A DNA stretch of 64,000 bases from Symbiodinium natans (GCA_905221605.1 CAJNDS010002097.1:456501-520500), one strand, 5' to 3'; counted from the first letter of the stretch, positions 10,141 to 22,067 are shown. Program-made: numbers and translations. Notes: generated by a model from the letters alone, not told the origin.

Positions 10141-12916
10141 ACCCCCCCCCACCCCCCCCCCACCCCCCCCCACCCCCCCCCCCCACCCCCCCCCCCCCCT
10201 CCCCCCCCCCCCCCCCTCCCCCCCCCCCTTCCCCCCCCCCCTCCCCCCCCCCACCACCACCACCCTGTCTTTTTGGCTTGAGCTTCTCCTGATGCTACCC
10301 CCTACCCCCCCAAACGTTTCACAGAACTCTGCCGACCAGGCTGCGATGATCTTCGAACCATGCGAGCGGGTTTAGACCTCTCAACTATGCTCCAGCGGGG
10401 TCGGCGGCTTGAGCCGGAGGCTCTTAAATAACCCACTGATAACCCCCTTAAGTGCCCTAATATGGCTATAAGTACAGCTGTAAGTACAGTTCTACGTACA
10501 GTTATAATTGGTTACTAAGTACCATGAACCTCCAAGTACGTCATAGGGCATTACGGGGCTTTCGGTTGGCGGATCACGGGAGACCTCGAAAGGACGCACC
10601 ATTCTTGACGGTGAAGACGCCCAAGGCCCTAATCCCCAAAACCAGGGTTTAGGGTTTAGGGTTTAGGGTCTAGGGTCTAGGGTTTAGGGTTTAGGGTTTA
10701 ATTAGGGTCTCACCCTACCCCGCCCGCCCCCCCCCCCCCCACTGTAAGCTCTGGACTCGAAACCTTTCACGACTTTTGTCACTAAATCCCAAACTCCCCA
10801 CAAGCCCGAATTCCCGATAACCCTGAAACTCCAACCTTGCACCGCACCATTTGAGGTTTAGGCGGTTTAGGGCTTAGGACACCCGCAGCCACGCAGCACA
10901 CCGCAAAAAATGTCCGGTTCTAAAGGTTGCAGTCGTGCAGCTCTTGCTTGCAGGATCATGAAGGCGCAAGAGGGACTCTTCAAAATCTTCGTACCCAGAT
11001 AAGTTACGGGTGTAACCAAGTAGTCATGAACCTCCAGGACGCCAAGAGCGAACTTGCCCACATGCTGGGGCCCGGGCAAAGTCTCAAGACCCTGAAGGCC
11101 ATAGCGTCGGCTTCTAATTTAGGTTGCCTTCGTTGGATGGACTAGCATTGAGAATGAGGCAACTGGGGGTGGTCGATCGCATTGATGCGCTTCCTTTTGT
11201 ATGTACACTGTACTCTGAGGAACATACCCGAAGATACCCAGATAGAAAGCCAAGACGTGACGCATGAGTTAGAAGAACCCAGTGTCCGGCCGCACATTCA
11301 GGTCTGGAGCAAAGTAGACCCTACAACAAACCCTCCTAGCGCCTGAAATCTCGGGCGCAACTGCTTGCTGAAACCCTAAACCCTAAACCCTAAACCCTAA
11401 ACCCTAAACCCTAAACCCCATCTTGGAACTCTGCTTCTGAGCCAGACCGCAAGTGCGGTTTAAGGAGTTCTCTCGGGTTCCAAGCCTCCCAGAAAAGCCT
11501 GTCTTCACCAAAAATTAGGGTTTGGGGTTTAGGGCCGTTTAGGGTTTAGGGATTATAGGGTTCAGGACTCCAATGGCTGAGGTCCCAGTGGGTCTCAAAA
11601 GAAACCTTAGGAGGCATCTCGGATATGGGCTCAGGGTTTAGGTGTGAGGGTGGGGTTCGGGAGATTTTGGGGCCCAAGCCCTACACCCGAAAACCCTAAA
11701 CCCTAAACCCGAAAACCCTAAACCCTAAACCCTAAACCCATGCCTTTAGGGTCTCGGAGCCCTTCCAACTGGAGGCCGGCGACCAAGGATAAGCCAAACA
11801 AAACGAGGCACGGAGCATGACCCGAAACCCTCCAGGCCCTACTCCAAGGGGTTTAGGGTTTAGGGTTTATAGGGTTTTGGGTTTAGGGTGTTTAGGGTTT
11901 AGGGTTTTGGGGTTTAGGAGCCCTAAACTTCCTGTACTCTTCCTTGCAAGTCCTGCGAGCCGACATGTCCGCTCCTCCCAAGTCTATACACTCTGGAGCT
12001 GTATGGGAGGCCCGGAGCGATCCGCAACTTGCATGGAGCGCAGGGTTTAGGGTTTAGGGTTTAGGGTTTAGCGTTTAGGGTTTAGGGGTTAAAATTGCAT
12101 GTAGGGGTTCAGAGTTCTGATAGAGGGTTGCGGGCCTACCTCTAAAGCATTCTCACCCAGGCTTACGGGAGGGGTGTTTAGGGTTTAGGGTTTAGGGTAC
12201 AGGGTTCGGATTACTGGAGGTTCAGGCTTAGGGTTTAGGGTTTAGGGTTTAGGGTTTAGGTTTAGGGTTTAGGGTTTAGGGTTTAGGGTTTTGGGGTTTA
12301 GGGTTTAGGGTTTAGGGTTTAGGGTTTAGGGTTTAGGGATTAGGGTTTAGGGTTTAGGGTCTAGGGTTTATCCGAGACACATCAAGGACCCTCGGGGCAA
12401 AAGCGTCTCTAGCTCCGACCAGAGTGAACTTGTCTCGCCTCTGGCAAGCTCCGAGGCTCTGGGTGGCATCCTTAAGGGACTCTTAGGGTTTAGGGTTTAG
12501 GGTTTAGGGGTTTAGGGGTTTAGGGTTTAGGGTTTAGGGTTTAGGGTTTAGGGGTTAGGGTTTAGGGTTTAGGGTTTAGGGTTTAGGGGTTAGGGTTTAG
12601 GGTTTCTCCCTAGTAAACGAATACCTGCTTAGGGTGTATAAGTAGGTAAAAAAAAGAAACTATGGCATGAAATGATAAATAGATAATCTACGGATTGGGT
12701 CTAGTGTCTAGCAAATAGTGTTTATGTTTACCTCTACTTAAGATTCACGGGTGAAAGGATGTTGGGGTCGACAGCCCTCAGCACCACTTCTTTGGGCTTG
12801 CTTTAGAGGCCCTTGGTGAAGGCGCGGAAGCTTTGTGGACAAGAACACCAGAAACCCCCAACTACCCTCTAGTACCCAGCCCTTCTTTGCTTCATGGGTT
12901 CAGAAGGAGCCGCTAA
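9897..12916 (+). CDS. Nine-exon gene model from ATG to TAA, product unknown
   Basis: Exons chained by phase: 9897-10010, 10325-10369, 10547-about 10625, 10954-11122, 11442-11496, 11750-11787, 11960-12044, 12365-12477 and 12807-12916 (TAA). Readable pieces include SADPGGVLDGFEEVKTSLFP, NSADQAAMIFEPCER, GITGLSVGGSRETSKGRTIL, MNLQDAKSELAHMLGPGQSL, RPQVRFKEFSRVPSLPEK, VSEPFQLEAGDQ, SAPPKSIHSGAVWEARSDPQ, DQSELVSPLASSEALGGILK and ALWTRTPETPNYPLV. Several acceptors have pyrimidine runs (CTCTTGCTTGCAG|G, GGGCTTGCTTTAG|A); donors are GT, GC and GA. Exon 3 to 4 joins in phase only with a GA donor inside the stated exon 3 end. The first ~30 bases of exon 1 resemble a family-2 hairpin repeat. I recognise no domain. 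Exon edges are inferred; the frames are seen. Confidence 0.6.
10026..10257. repeat. Poly-C/poly-G low-complexity run inside the first intron
   Basis: C-runs are broken by A or T at roughly 10-base spacing, giving Pro- or Gly-rich false reading frames on both strands. In the gene model it fills intron 1 (10011-10324), whose edges read GGG|GTAGGG and TTTCACAG|AAC. Confidence 0.9.
10435..10536. mobile_element. Hairpin repeat, family 2, right end intact
   Basis: It ends AGTACCATGAACCTCCAAG followed by TA, and carries internal TTATAATTGGTTACTAAGTA. The left terminus is eroded. It lies in the intron between exons 2 and 3 of the 9.9-12.9 kb gene, whose exon 3 begins ten bases after it. Confidence 0.7.
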
Positions 12917-14157
12917 ACCCTAAACCCTAAACCCTCAACCCTAAACCCTAAACCCTGAACCCTAAACCCTAAACCTTAAGAAAGGGGAGAAGGGTCCACG
13001 GGTCCACGGGTTTCAGACCTTAAAAAGCCTGCGGGATGCCCCCCAAAGCAACCATCAGTTTCACAGTTGGGTCCCCCGAACCTCCCCCCGCAAAAGGGGT
13101 TTCGGATTGAGGGTTTATAGGGTTTAGCGCATAAATGTTATCCTTCAGGTCTGCGGGGAGGTTTGGGGGACGCTATCACAGTTGCAGTGACTCTGGCGCC
13201 CTGTCAAATTGCAGACTGACTGAGGATCTACGGTTGGGGGTTGAGGCCTCAGGTTCTGTCCTGAGGCCTGAATCACGCGCGAAGTCAAAATCCTAAACCC
13301 CAAGCCCTTAACTCCTCACGGGTAAGCGCCGGAACTGCCTGATTCATTCTGCGCTGTCAAGAAGCTATAAACTGTCTATGACAGCTCCTGCATCGTGTTC
13401 AGGTTAAAGGAGGGCTTAGGCAAATCTACGGGGTCCACAAACATCATGTCCGAATGCATCCGAACTTACTGAAACATCCTACCTTCCACACCGGAATCTG
13501 TAAACCCAGATACACAAAAAAAAACAGAACGACGACAACGCCGGGCCGTAAACAGTGACCCCCAGAGCCTTAACGCTTATTAAACCTCTAATCTCCTCCC
13601 CCTAAACTTGTATACTGCACGACTGCACTAGTATTGAGGAATGGTAATATATTAACATGTTGTTTTAAGTTGATTATATGACTCTATTCTAACATTCCTA
13701 TATTTGCATATTGTTTCATTCTACACAAGTATTGAGGAATGTTATTTCGAGGGGGGGTGGCCCTGGAAGGAATACGAACCCCCAGTCATCTTGATCCAGA
13801 ATTTACAGCCCCTGGGCTCGGTGCTCTGCAGCAGGGCTTCGGGTGTAGGCTTTGCAGAGTTTAGGGTTTAGGGTTGGTTGGGGAAATTTAGGGAATAGGG
13901 TTTGGGGTGTGAGGGTTTGGGGTTTGGGGTTATCCAGCAAACAGGGTGGCCGGACGAATTTGGGCCATGTGCCAGGATTTTCGGGCCCAGCAATGTGATT
14001 AGGCCTGTGCAGCCCCTTTTGGGGCCTTTCATGAACGGACAAACCCTAACCCTGAACCCTAAATCTTAAAACTCTAAACCCTACAGTCACTTGATCGCCT
14101 AAGGGAAAGACCCAACCCTCAACCGAGAAGATGCTGGCCATGGCCGTGATTGGTTAT
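12917..14157. other. No confident gene
   Basis: It holds a CCCTAAA tract at 12910-12975, degenerate repeats, an A/T-richer patch at 13,600-13,740 with two copies of the motif AAGTATTGAGGAATG (13,633 and 13,727), and a TTTGGGG-like tract at 13,860-13,930. I see no exon-like frame with splice edges. Confidence 0.5.
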
Positions 14158-14349
14158 CTATGACTCGCCGTCATAGAGCTCATTTAAGCCTTTCACCAGC
14201 GCTTGCAACTTCTGTCGCAGGCTCTGCAAAGCATCGTGCAGGACCTGGACACCGAAATGCAGCAGTGCAACACTCAGAAGGCGCACGGAGATGCGGGCAG
14301 AAGGGCTGAACCCCCAACAGCGAAACATGTCCGAAACTTCGACTCCCAA
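14158..14349 (-). CDS. Candidate C-terminal exon, helical
   Basis: The minus-strand frame ends LQALVKGLNELYDGES and TAG at 14158. Upstream it reads VRLLSVALLHFGVQVLHDAL, an amphipathic or hydrophobic helix. It has no in-frame ATG at its 5' edge (TTG), so it is better read as a last exon than as a complete gene. Confidence 0.45.
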   Translation of the reverse strand: MGVEVSDMFRCWGFSPSARISVRLLSVALLHFGVQVLHDALQSLRQKLQALVKGLNELYDGES

Positions 14350-14706
14350 AGTCCTAAACCCTAATTACTGAGCTTCCGCAACAAACCTCCAATCCCGACA
14401 CCCCCCCTAAGCCCAAACTGCCTCGAAACCGTTGCACCCCCCCTTAACTCCAAACCATTAGACCCTAGACTCCCTTCCACGCTAAGCTCTAAACCCTAAG
14501 CCCAAGAGACTAAACCCTAATCCCTAAGCCTGAAACCCTAAACCCTAAACCCTAAACCCTAAACCCTAAACCCCAAATCCCTCCTCAAGTGCAGCCGTGG
14601 CGACTTGGGAGCTCGCGGCGCTGGTGTTTGCAGCGCCAGGGCTGGCCTGCTGGGAGGCCCATGGGGAGTTTAGGGTTGAGGGTTTAGGGTTTATAGGGTT
14701 TAGGGT

Positions 14707-15060
14707 TTAGGGCAACTTAGGGGGTTCTAATTGGGATATGACCCTGCCTGCCTGCTTGTGAAGGAAAGCATGTTTCCACATGCCGCTCATCACGATCTCG
14801 GGGTCTGATCGCTGCGGTGCTTGCCCCCAGCCTCCTACCACAATGGCAAGAAGGAAAACGTCCCTACATTGTAGGAGCCTGAGATTCGCAGAGTACATGC
14901 CGGGACGGTATGAATCACGCCAGCTGAATCCGTCCATGTAGGATACGCTTGCGAAAGGGTTGAATCGGCTCGAACTTCCTCCTCCGCCATATTGACTCCT
15001 AGAAGTAAGCATCGCCACGTGCGATGAGCGGCGCATTTTGTTCGAGCCATGCTGCACCAC
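14707..15060 (-). CDS. Hypothetical open frame, 117 codons
   Basis: Open from about 15060 (the edge codon is GTG; the first ATG lies eight codons in) to a stop at 14707. It reads RFNPFASVSYMDGFSWRDSY, then CRDVFLLAIVVGGWGQAPQ and SGMWKHAFLHKQAGRVI. It contains no repeat-derived residues, unlike chance ORFs here. Possibly a single exon. Family not recognised. Confidence 0.4.
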   Translation of the reverse strand: MVQHGSNKMRRSSHVAMLTSRSQYGGGGSSSRFNPFASVSYMDGFSWRDSYRPGMYSANLRLLQCRDVFLLAIVVGGWGQAPQRSDPEIVMSGMWKHAFLHKQAGRVISQLEPPKLP

Positions 15061-15983
15061 CTCCTGGTGCTAGAGCATGTGCAGGACCCAACCCCTAAGT
15101 ACTAGTGTGTGGGGATAAGGGCTGAGGGCGGCCTGTTTAGGTTTTTAAGGGGTTCTAGGCAGTACTTAGGGTTCAGGGTTTACCGTATTTAGGGGGTTCT
15201 AAGCATGTTTGGGACTTAGGGCTTATGGAGTTCGAGGCGGTATTCAGGGTGCAGAGTTTAAGGTATTTACGGGGTTCTAAGTATTTAGGGTTCGGGTTCA
15301 GGGAGCAGGGTCTATGACTGCGACTATAGGTAAGAGTACGGATAGGTCTAGTTGACGTCTAGCAACCCGAGGTAAAATTACCCAAGAACCTTCAAGTGGC
15401 AGGGGTTTGGGGTTTAGGTGTTGGGGTTGAGGGTAACCGTAAACCCTAAACTCTAAATCCTAAGCCCTAAACCCTGTTAGTGCTGAGGGTAATATGGGGG
15501 GGAGTGAGGCCTATGGAGATTCTGACGTGACGTCCCCTCCTTGTAGGTTTAAGGCTTAGGTTTTAGGGTTACGATAGCGCCCCCTGGTGCAAAAACAGCC
15601 CCCGGAAAGGGAAGCCAAATATAGAACAGGCCCCCCTATATAAGAGGAAACTGACCTGCCGAGAATTTCAACATGAGTCCGCTTGAGAACAACCCCCCTG
15701 TAGGTAGCTTTTAATATCCCTAAACTCTAAACCTTCGACCTCCTAGAAATGGGAAAGGGAAGTCAATTTCGGAACAACCGCTGACACCCTTGTTCTTCAA
15801 ACTGGTGTGTATCTGGGAACGTAAGCCCCTTCGCAAAACAAGGGTGTTTAGGGTTTAGGGCTTGGGGTTTAGGGTTTAGGGTATAGGGAACCCTAAACCC
15901 TAAACCCTAAGCGGCCACTTTAAGGGTTCCCCCCCCCCCCCCCCACCTAGGCCTCGGGTCACCGGATCCGGACGTTGGGTCTG

Positions 15984-16095
15984 CTTGGAGGTTCATGGTA
16001 CTGAATATCTAACCAATTACAACTGTACTTATAAACCACCTATAAGCCCCTTAAGTGCCCTGGCATGGTCCTTTCTGGGCTGTAAGTACAGTTAT
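15984..16095. mobile_element. Hairpin repeat, family 2, right half decayed
   Basis: It begins CTTGGAGGTTCATGGTACT and shares internal CCAATTACAACTGTACTTAT and CCCCTTAAGTGCCC with the other copies. The right terminal repeat is lost. Confidence 0.65.
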
Positions 16096-16129
16096 GCTTC
16101 GCCCATTAAACCTGAAACCTCTATGCACA

Positions 16130-16262
16130 CTGAACCCTAAACCCTAAACCCTAAACTCTAAACCCTAACCCTAAACCCTAAACCTTAAACCCTAAACCCT
16201 AAACCCTAAACCCCAACCCTAACCCTAAACCCTAAACCCTAAACCCTAAACCCTAAACCCGC
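16130..16262. repeat. CCCTAAA tract with six-base slips
   Basis: Mostly CCCTAAA with occasional CCCTAA units. It borders a candidate exon at 16,269. Confidence 0.9.
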
Positions 16263-16268
16263 TACACC

Positions 16269-16335
16269 CTGCACCCCATCGGATGCCTCGTGGATGGAGT
16301 GAGCCCAGCCACCTCGGATGCACACGGGGCAGTTC
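16269..16335 (-). CDS. Candidate exon with a CxxC pair
   Basis: AG|G acceptor (TTGGCCAG|G), 22 codons reading NCPVCIRGGWAHSIHEASDG, donor GTGCAGG|GTG. Third positions are nearly all G or C. The CxxC pair could bind metal, but one pair is not enough to name a domain. Confidence 0.5.
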
Positions 16336-16866
16336 CTGGCCAATCTCTAGGGTTTAGGGTTTAGAGTTTAGGGTTTAGGGTTTGGGGTTTGGGGCTTAAG
16401 GATTTTTAGGGCTTAGGGTTTAGGGTTTACTTTTTCCTCAAATGCGAGCTTACGATCTAAAGGGCTTAGGGGACCCCACTGTGCCCCCAAACATATACCT
16501 AGAGTAAGCCCTACATAAACCCTACAAGCCCGATAAACCCTGCAAACCCTATAAACCCTGTAAACACGATGAACCCTATTCACCCCATGAACCGGGTCAC
16601 GTGGCAACATTGTGGATTTCTTTCTCCGAACTTGGTACCGTCTGGCTTGTAGATTCACCCTCACAGTCCAATTCATAATGGATCCTTATCACAGGAACAA
16701 GATGAAATGTGTGCCAGGCAGATTCCAGAAGGTTAGACAGGCGGTTGGGGTCCCGAGGTGGGTTTCTTGTCCAGAGAGTTCCTGTCACGTAGAAAGACGC
16801 ATGATGGTACTAAACCCCGAAACCCGAAACCCTAAACCCTAAACCCTAAACCCTAAACCCTATGGT

Positions 16867-16965
16867 ATGGCTTCTGAGTCAATATGGTACGGTCTTTCGG
16901 GCAGATTCTCACGGCCAGGTTTTGCGGTTAGGGCCCCAAGGCCGGATTCATGGGGGCAAGACCGG
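16867..16965 (+). CDS. Candidate first exon, basic N-terminus
   Basis: ATG followed by ASESIWYGLSGRFSRPGFAV and Arg/Pro-rich residues, ending exactly at CGG|GTTTAG, so the TTTAGGG tract would supply the GT donor. An Arg-rich leader of this kind could be targeting sequence; that is a guess. Confidence 0.4.
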
Positions 16966-17844
16966 GTTTAGGGTTTAGGGTTTAAGGTTTTATAGTTTAG
17001 GGTTTGGGGTTTGGGGTTTTGGGTTTTCAAGGTGTGATGGGTGCTGCGGTTGGACTGGTCTCTAAGCCGGTTAGTACCTCAAGACATTAAGACTCAGCCC
17101 CAGATCAACCATTAACAGGAGCAAGAGATAGACGGTTGGGTGTACGTGGATTCACTCGAACGAAGAGAACACACCAAAAGCCCCCTGTTATAATACGGGC
17201 TGTTGGGTGAATAATACTTGTTATTAGGGCTTTTGGGTGGATTCACTTCGTTTCCTTGTTCATTCACTCGCCCCCATAATCGTATAAATATAAGATAAGT
17301 TCACGCATGCTTCTCATTTTATGCTTTGTGGCGGTGGCTCTTTCACTCTTTTTATAAAACCAATATTAAAATCATTATGGCACACGTGAACTTGCCCGTA
17401 ATTCCATATTGGATTTCTAAAGATTGAAACCTTCATGAACGGCGCTGGGGGAAAACGCCCATTAGAACATGTCAAATTCATGCGTGCTCCTTTTAATCTA
17501 ATGTCTTTTGATACGGGGAAGAGGGGTTCAGTTCCCGCCCACATAGTTCGTTCATGGCAGCTTTAATGTGTGAAAGAGCGGCCCGGCGATGACTAAACCC
17601 AAGCAGCAAATCACGCCTATTTAGACTGTGGCTTCTGCGTGCAAAAAAATGAAGACGGCGCTGGATACTATGCGTGCAGTCCAGCACTGACTACTTTTCG
17701 TGCTGCCTGACGCATCTAATTACGCCCCAGCTCCTAAACTCGCAGTCCTATATAAAAGCCTAACTCACTGCTCTCCATGCCAGATGCCTCAGAAATCGCA
17801 GTGATCAGCTCCTTTGCGTAAACGCACCCCACAATGCATTTCAG
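16966..17844. other. A/T-richer stretch without a supported gene
   Basis: After a TTTAGGG tract at 16,965-17,015 the base composition shifts toward A/T. Two overlapping minus-strand open frames (17,314-17,687) lack exon edges and ordinary codon use. No telomere-like tracts occur from 17,050 to 18,130, which is unusual here and suggests a different insertion history. Confidence 0.45.
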
Positions 17845-18133
17845 GTTGGACGACATCTCTGCCTGACCTGCACTGAGTTGCTCACCGTGAAGCCCTGCCA
17901 CTCCTACTTTAAATTCGACTTACGCTTAGTCGACGTGTGCAATCCCACAAATCGAGAGATAGACAGTGAGCTGACGGTGTACCCTCAACCCCAAGCCTCT
18001 CCTGAATGCCAGCACGGCGCAAGTCGGACTGCATGGCCCCCAGCTCCACGGCATGCCAGAGGCAGTGTAGCACCAGCCATTGGGCGAACTTCCTGGGATA
18101 TCATCGGTTCTGAGGAATCGCGTTTCAGGGTTT
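17845..18133 (+). CDS. Candidate exon, Cys-containing, product unknown
   Basis: Acceptor GCATTTCAG|GTT, then an open frame of about 96 codons reading VGRHLCLTCTELLTVKPCHS and YFKFDLRLVDVCNPTNREID, turning Pro/Ala-rich before a TTTAG edge. The first 60 codons look genuinely coding; the tail may be intron. Confidence 0.45.
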
Positions 18134-19685
18134 AGCAAAACCCCTTGTTACTTATCGGCTCGGGTCTCCAGGGAGAAGCTCCACCGCTCGTAATCCACAA
18201 GCACCTTTCCCCAGTGTCTGGATGACAGGCGGGAGAACAGTTGTCGTACTTTGGGGCAGGTTTAGGCGGCGATAGGGGGACCCCGACTTTGGGAAATGCG
18301 GAATGCCCCCGTTTATGGAGACGAGGTCTTAGCCTGTGCACCGCATAGGACAGCACCCAATACCACCACATACCAGAATCCGTGTGAAGAGTCCACGTCG
18401 ACTTCCGAAACCCTAACCCTCAACTATGCCCGAAACGCGAAACCCTGCAAACTGGCAGCGTTTTTCTTCGGCCTAGCCGAAGCCGTTTACCCTACACAAA
18501 TGTAGGTGTGCGTCAACCCAGGCAAGCTCGCCGCTGTCAAGCTTTTGGGCTAAGGCTTTGATTTTCAGAGAGGCCCTACTAAGTATGGCGACGTCGAGTG
18601 CAACCGCCCCACCAAACAGAAACTTCAAGGGCATCCCTCGTAGGGTTCCTCAAGCCTGAAATCGGGGGCTGCTGGCAGGGAAGGCGGCCCTTCAAAGGCA
18701 GGGTTGGGAAGCAACTTCGGAAGCAACTCACTCGCAAAAAAGTTGCCATGAACCCTAAACCCTCAACCCTAAACCCTAAGCCCTAAACCCAAGTTACCAT
18801 GAACCCCGAATCCTCAACTGCCCTGACACACTGCTCCACTGCGAGAGGTCGGAGCTCCATCTTCGATGCAGTGGCTGCCCTCATCGCGATCATCCAAACC
18901 TCGGGTCGAGGGTTTAGGAAGTAGCCCCGGGCCCTGAGTCGGACAACGACAGGCTCAAACCCCAAACCATACGTAGACCCCTAAAGAGCGGTCAAACTGT
19001 TTTATGCTTCTGGAAAATGAGAGGGTTATCTCTGCCATCAACATCCTTGTATTAATTTCTTTTGGGAGCAGCCACTTCTCGTTAAATGCTGGGGTACCCC
19101 CCCCCCCCCCCCCCCCCCGTTTGGTCCTAAAATCATGGCCCAGAACCCTACTTTGGAGACTGTGGAGTAGACCCTGGAAAGAAGTATATACTATTTAGGT
19201 ATAAGTAGCTATAGTAGGAACCCAGAACCAGAAGCACGTCTCGAATAACCAGGGGTTTTAAAAAGGTAGAAGAGTTTCGGGTTTAGGGTTTGCTACTTAA
19301 TTAGGGTTGTTGGCTGGACCCTATTTTTCATGCCAAAGAAGGAAACCCAAACAATGCAAAGCTCAACTATTGGCTAAGTAAGCCCAAGCAAGGCCACAGC
19401 CCCTTTAGTTTAAAGCCGAAACCCGCTGCAATTATAATTTTCGGCCGGTGCTGGAGAGATTGAATCAATCGGGGGCCGGAGAGATTGAATTGAATCACTT
19501 GGGGGGGGGGGGGGTTGTAAAGCGAAGTGAACATTCCACCCTGCAACACCAACTTTGTATGGGGCCCAGTAGCACAACCTGAACCCTAAACCCCAAACCC
19601 GGTTGAACGCTGAACCCAAAAGCCATCTAAACCCCACCCATCCAAGCCTCGAGCCCCTATCCCTAAACCCTAAACCCCTAAACCC
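18134..19685. other. Sparse repeats, no confident exon
   Basis: It contains short CCCTAAA runs near 18,755-18,790, a 20-base poly-C run at 19,100 and a 15-base poly-G run near 19,500. Several chance frames are built from repeat codons. Nothing here passes both the frame and edge tests. Confidence 0.45.
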
Positions 19686-19791
19686 GGGGGCGGGCTTCGA
19701 AAGAGGTGCGCGCTAAGGCGCCGAAGCGGCAGGGCGTTCCCGGGGCGGCGGCAAACATCCAGGAGAGCGATTCCTCCACCACATCCGTAAC
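19686..19791 (-). CDS. Candidate exon
   Basis: Acceptor ACTGAG|GTT, then about 35 codons including VTDVVEESLSWMFAAAPGTP and CRFGALARTSFEARPR, running to a CGG|GTTTAG edge. Strong GC3 bias. It precedes (5') the minus-strand exons at 16-14 kb and could belong with them. Confidence 0.5.
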
Positions 19792-19799
19792 CTCAGTCT

Positions 19800-20005
19800 G
19801 GAGCTTACGGTTTAGGGTTTCAGTCTGGGGCTTGGGGTTTAGGGCTTAGGTTTGGGGTTTAGGGTTTAGGGTTTAGGGTTTAGGGTTAGGGTTTAGGGTT
19901 TAGGGTTTAGGGTTGAGGGTTTAGGGTTTAGGGTTTAAGGTTTAGGGTTTAGGGTTTAGGGTTGAGGGTTGAGGGTTGAGGGTTTAGGGTTTAGGGTTTA
20001 GGGTT
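19800..20005. repeat. TTTAGGG tract with TTGAGGG variants
   Basis: Standard units are mixed with a run of three TTGAGGG units at 19,962-19,982. Confidence 0.9.
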
Positions 20006-20639
20006 CAATAGGGTTCAGAGTTTACGGGCCAGGGAGGGCGTGAGAGAGCTCAGTGAATACAGAGGGCCGTTGGTGGCTTTGAAGGGCTGTAACACCCTAA
20101 CCCTAAATCCTAAACCTTAAACCCTAACCCTAAACTTGGGTGTTATAACAGCCCTTTATAGGGATTTTAATAGGGTGCAGGGTTACTGTACTCCCTGCGT
20201 GACGAAGACCTGCTAGCAAAAGGGGGAACATCCCAAGCTGTAACCCCAAACCTTAAACCCCCAAAGCCCACACGCCCTCCTACAAGTACCTTGAATCTTC
20301 CCTGTGTAAATCTAAAGGAACCAAATCTTTCATTCACCTAATGAGAGATTTAGAAGCCCTTACCCTATCCAAAACCCCTAAACCCTAAACCCAAAAAAGC
20401 CTGCCCTACTGAAGGGACGGCTAGAAATTGGGGAGGGGGTCTTCGACACCCGAACCCCCGAAGCCTCATAAAACCCAAAGCCCAAACCCTAAACTCTGCG
20501 CCCTGAACCCCAAACTTAAGCCCCAAACCCTGAGCCCCAAACCCCAAACCCTCAACCCCAAAACGACCCCACAGCCCTAAACCCTGCACCCTAAAAACCC
20601 CAAACCCTAAACCCCAAACCCTAAACCCCTGTACCCCTA

Positions 20640-20727
20640 AACTCTGAACCCCGGGTTTAGGGTTTAGGGTTTAGGGTTTAGGGTTTAGGGTTTAGGGTTT
20701 AGGGTTTAGGGTTTAGGGTTTAGGGTT
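20640..20727. repeat. TTTAGGG tract abutting a stop codon
   Basis: About 11 perfect units. The minus-strand stop of the coiled-coil gene falls at its edge (20,727-20,729). Confidence 0.95.
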
Positions 20728-22029
20728 TACTGCCAAGGCTCACAGGAGTGCTCTGAGACGTTTGCGATGGCGTCCCCGCTCTGGGCCGGGACGGCACGGA
20801 GGGCGTGCTCGGCTTGCTCCGTCGCCTCTGAGGGGGGTGGGGCTTGTAGGGTTTAGGGGGTTTAGGGTTTCAGGGGGTGGGGTTTAGGGTATAGGGTATA
20901 GGGTGGGGCTTTGAGGATTTAGGGGGTTTAGGGTTTCAGGGGGTGGGGTTTAGGGTATAGGGTATAGGGTATAGGGTGGGGCTTTGAGGATTTAGGGGGT
21001 TTAGGGTTTCAGGGGGTGGGGTTTAGGGTTTAGGGTACAGGGTATAGGGTTTAGGGTTGAGGGTTGAGGGTTGAGGGTTGAGGGTTTAGGGTTTAGGGTT
21101 TAGGGTTTAGGGTTTAGGGTTCAGGGTTTAGGGTTTAGGGTTTCAGGGGTTGGGGGGGGGAATTCCCTTGTTAGTTGGCCTCTAACCTCTAAACGCCTTA
21201 GAATCGAGGGTTTTGGGCGCTCCAACTCAGGTACCTGTCTAGGACGAGTGTGGAGATCTCTTTTTGGATCCATTTGGGGGCTTAGTGTTTAGCTTTGAAG
21301 GAAGGAGGTTTGGGTCACAGAAGGAGAAAAAAACAACGCGAGCTCTCCACCTGGAGCATAGGGTCTAGGGTGCAGTGTTTAGGGTTAGGTACTTGGTGTC
21401 TCTTGGATGTGCTCTTGGACCATGAACATGGTCTATGCTGGCATAACGATAGGAACCCCCAAACACCCTAACCCCTAAACCCTGTTAAAAGTATAGGGTT
21501 CGGGTTTGTTTTCTTTTCCAGTCTCGGGCTTAGGGAGAGGGACCGGGAAAAAGAGAGAGAGGGAGAGAGACCCTTATGTGCACCCTTACAATCCTGGAGC
21601 TCCCAGAACGCTGAACGTTCAACCTATGTCAATTCCAGCCCTTCCCTATCGGCTCCGGGGATAGTAAGGGCTTTGTTTATACTGACCAAGCCTAACAGTT
21701 ACCCTTTCGGATGTTCCCCCTTCATACTAGCAGTCCTTAATAGACCCCCTACTAGAATCCCTATTTAGGTCAGTATAAGGGGGAACATCCCAAGCAACCC
21801 TACTTAGGACCTGATCTTTGAACCTCCACAGGTATCTCCCGAAAGGTCCATCCCCGGGTGCCTCACGCGCATGTACCGTGGCTTTGACTGCCTTCTTCAT
21901 CCTCAGCACCACCAGGCGCAGTTCTCTCAATGACTTAGGGCCACCCTGAGAAAGAACAGGGACCCCTAAGCCCTAAACCCTAAACCCTAAACCCCAAACT
22001 TCAACCCTGAAGCCGTGGAAGCTTATATA

Positions 22030-22067
<38 letters not shown>

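Noticed and set aside
9895-10292. Long Pro-rich (+) and Gly-rich (-) open frames
   Set aside because: They are read through a poly-C run and have no real codon content beyond the first ~38 plus-strand codons, which I kept as an exon.
14580-14670. A single confident exon call at this island
   Set aside because: Both strands give attractive frames (minus ASPGAANTSAASSQVATAAL, plus AAVATWELAALVFAAPGLAC) with usable edges, so I could not assign it.
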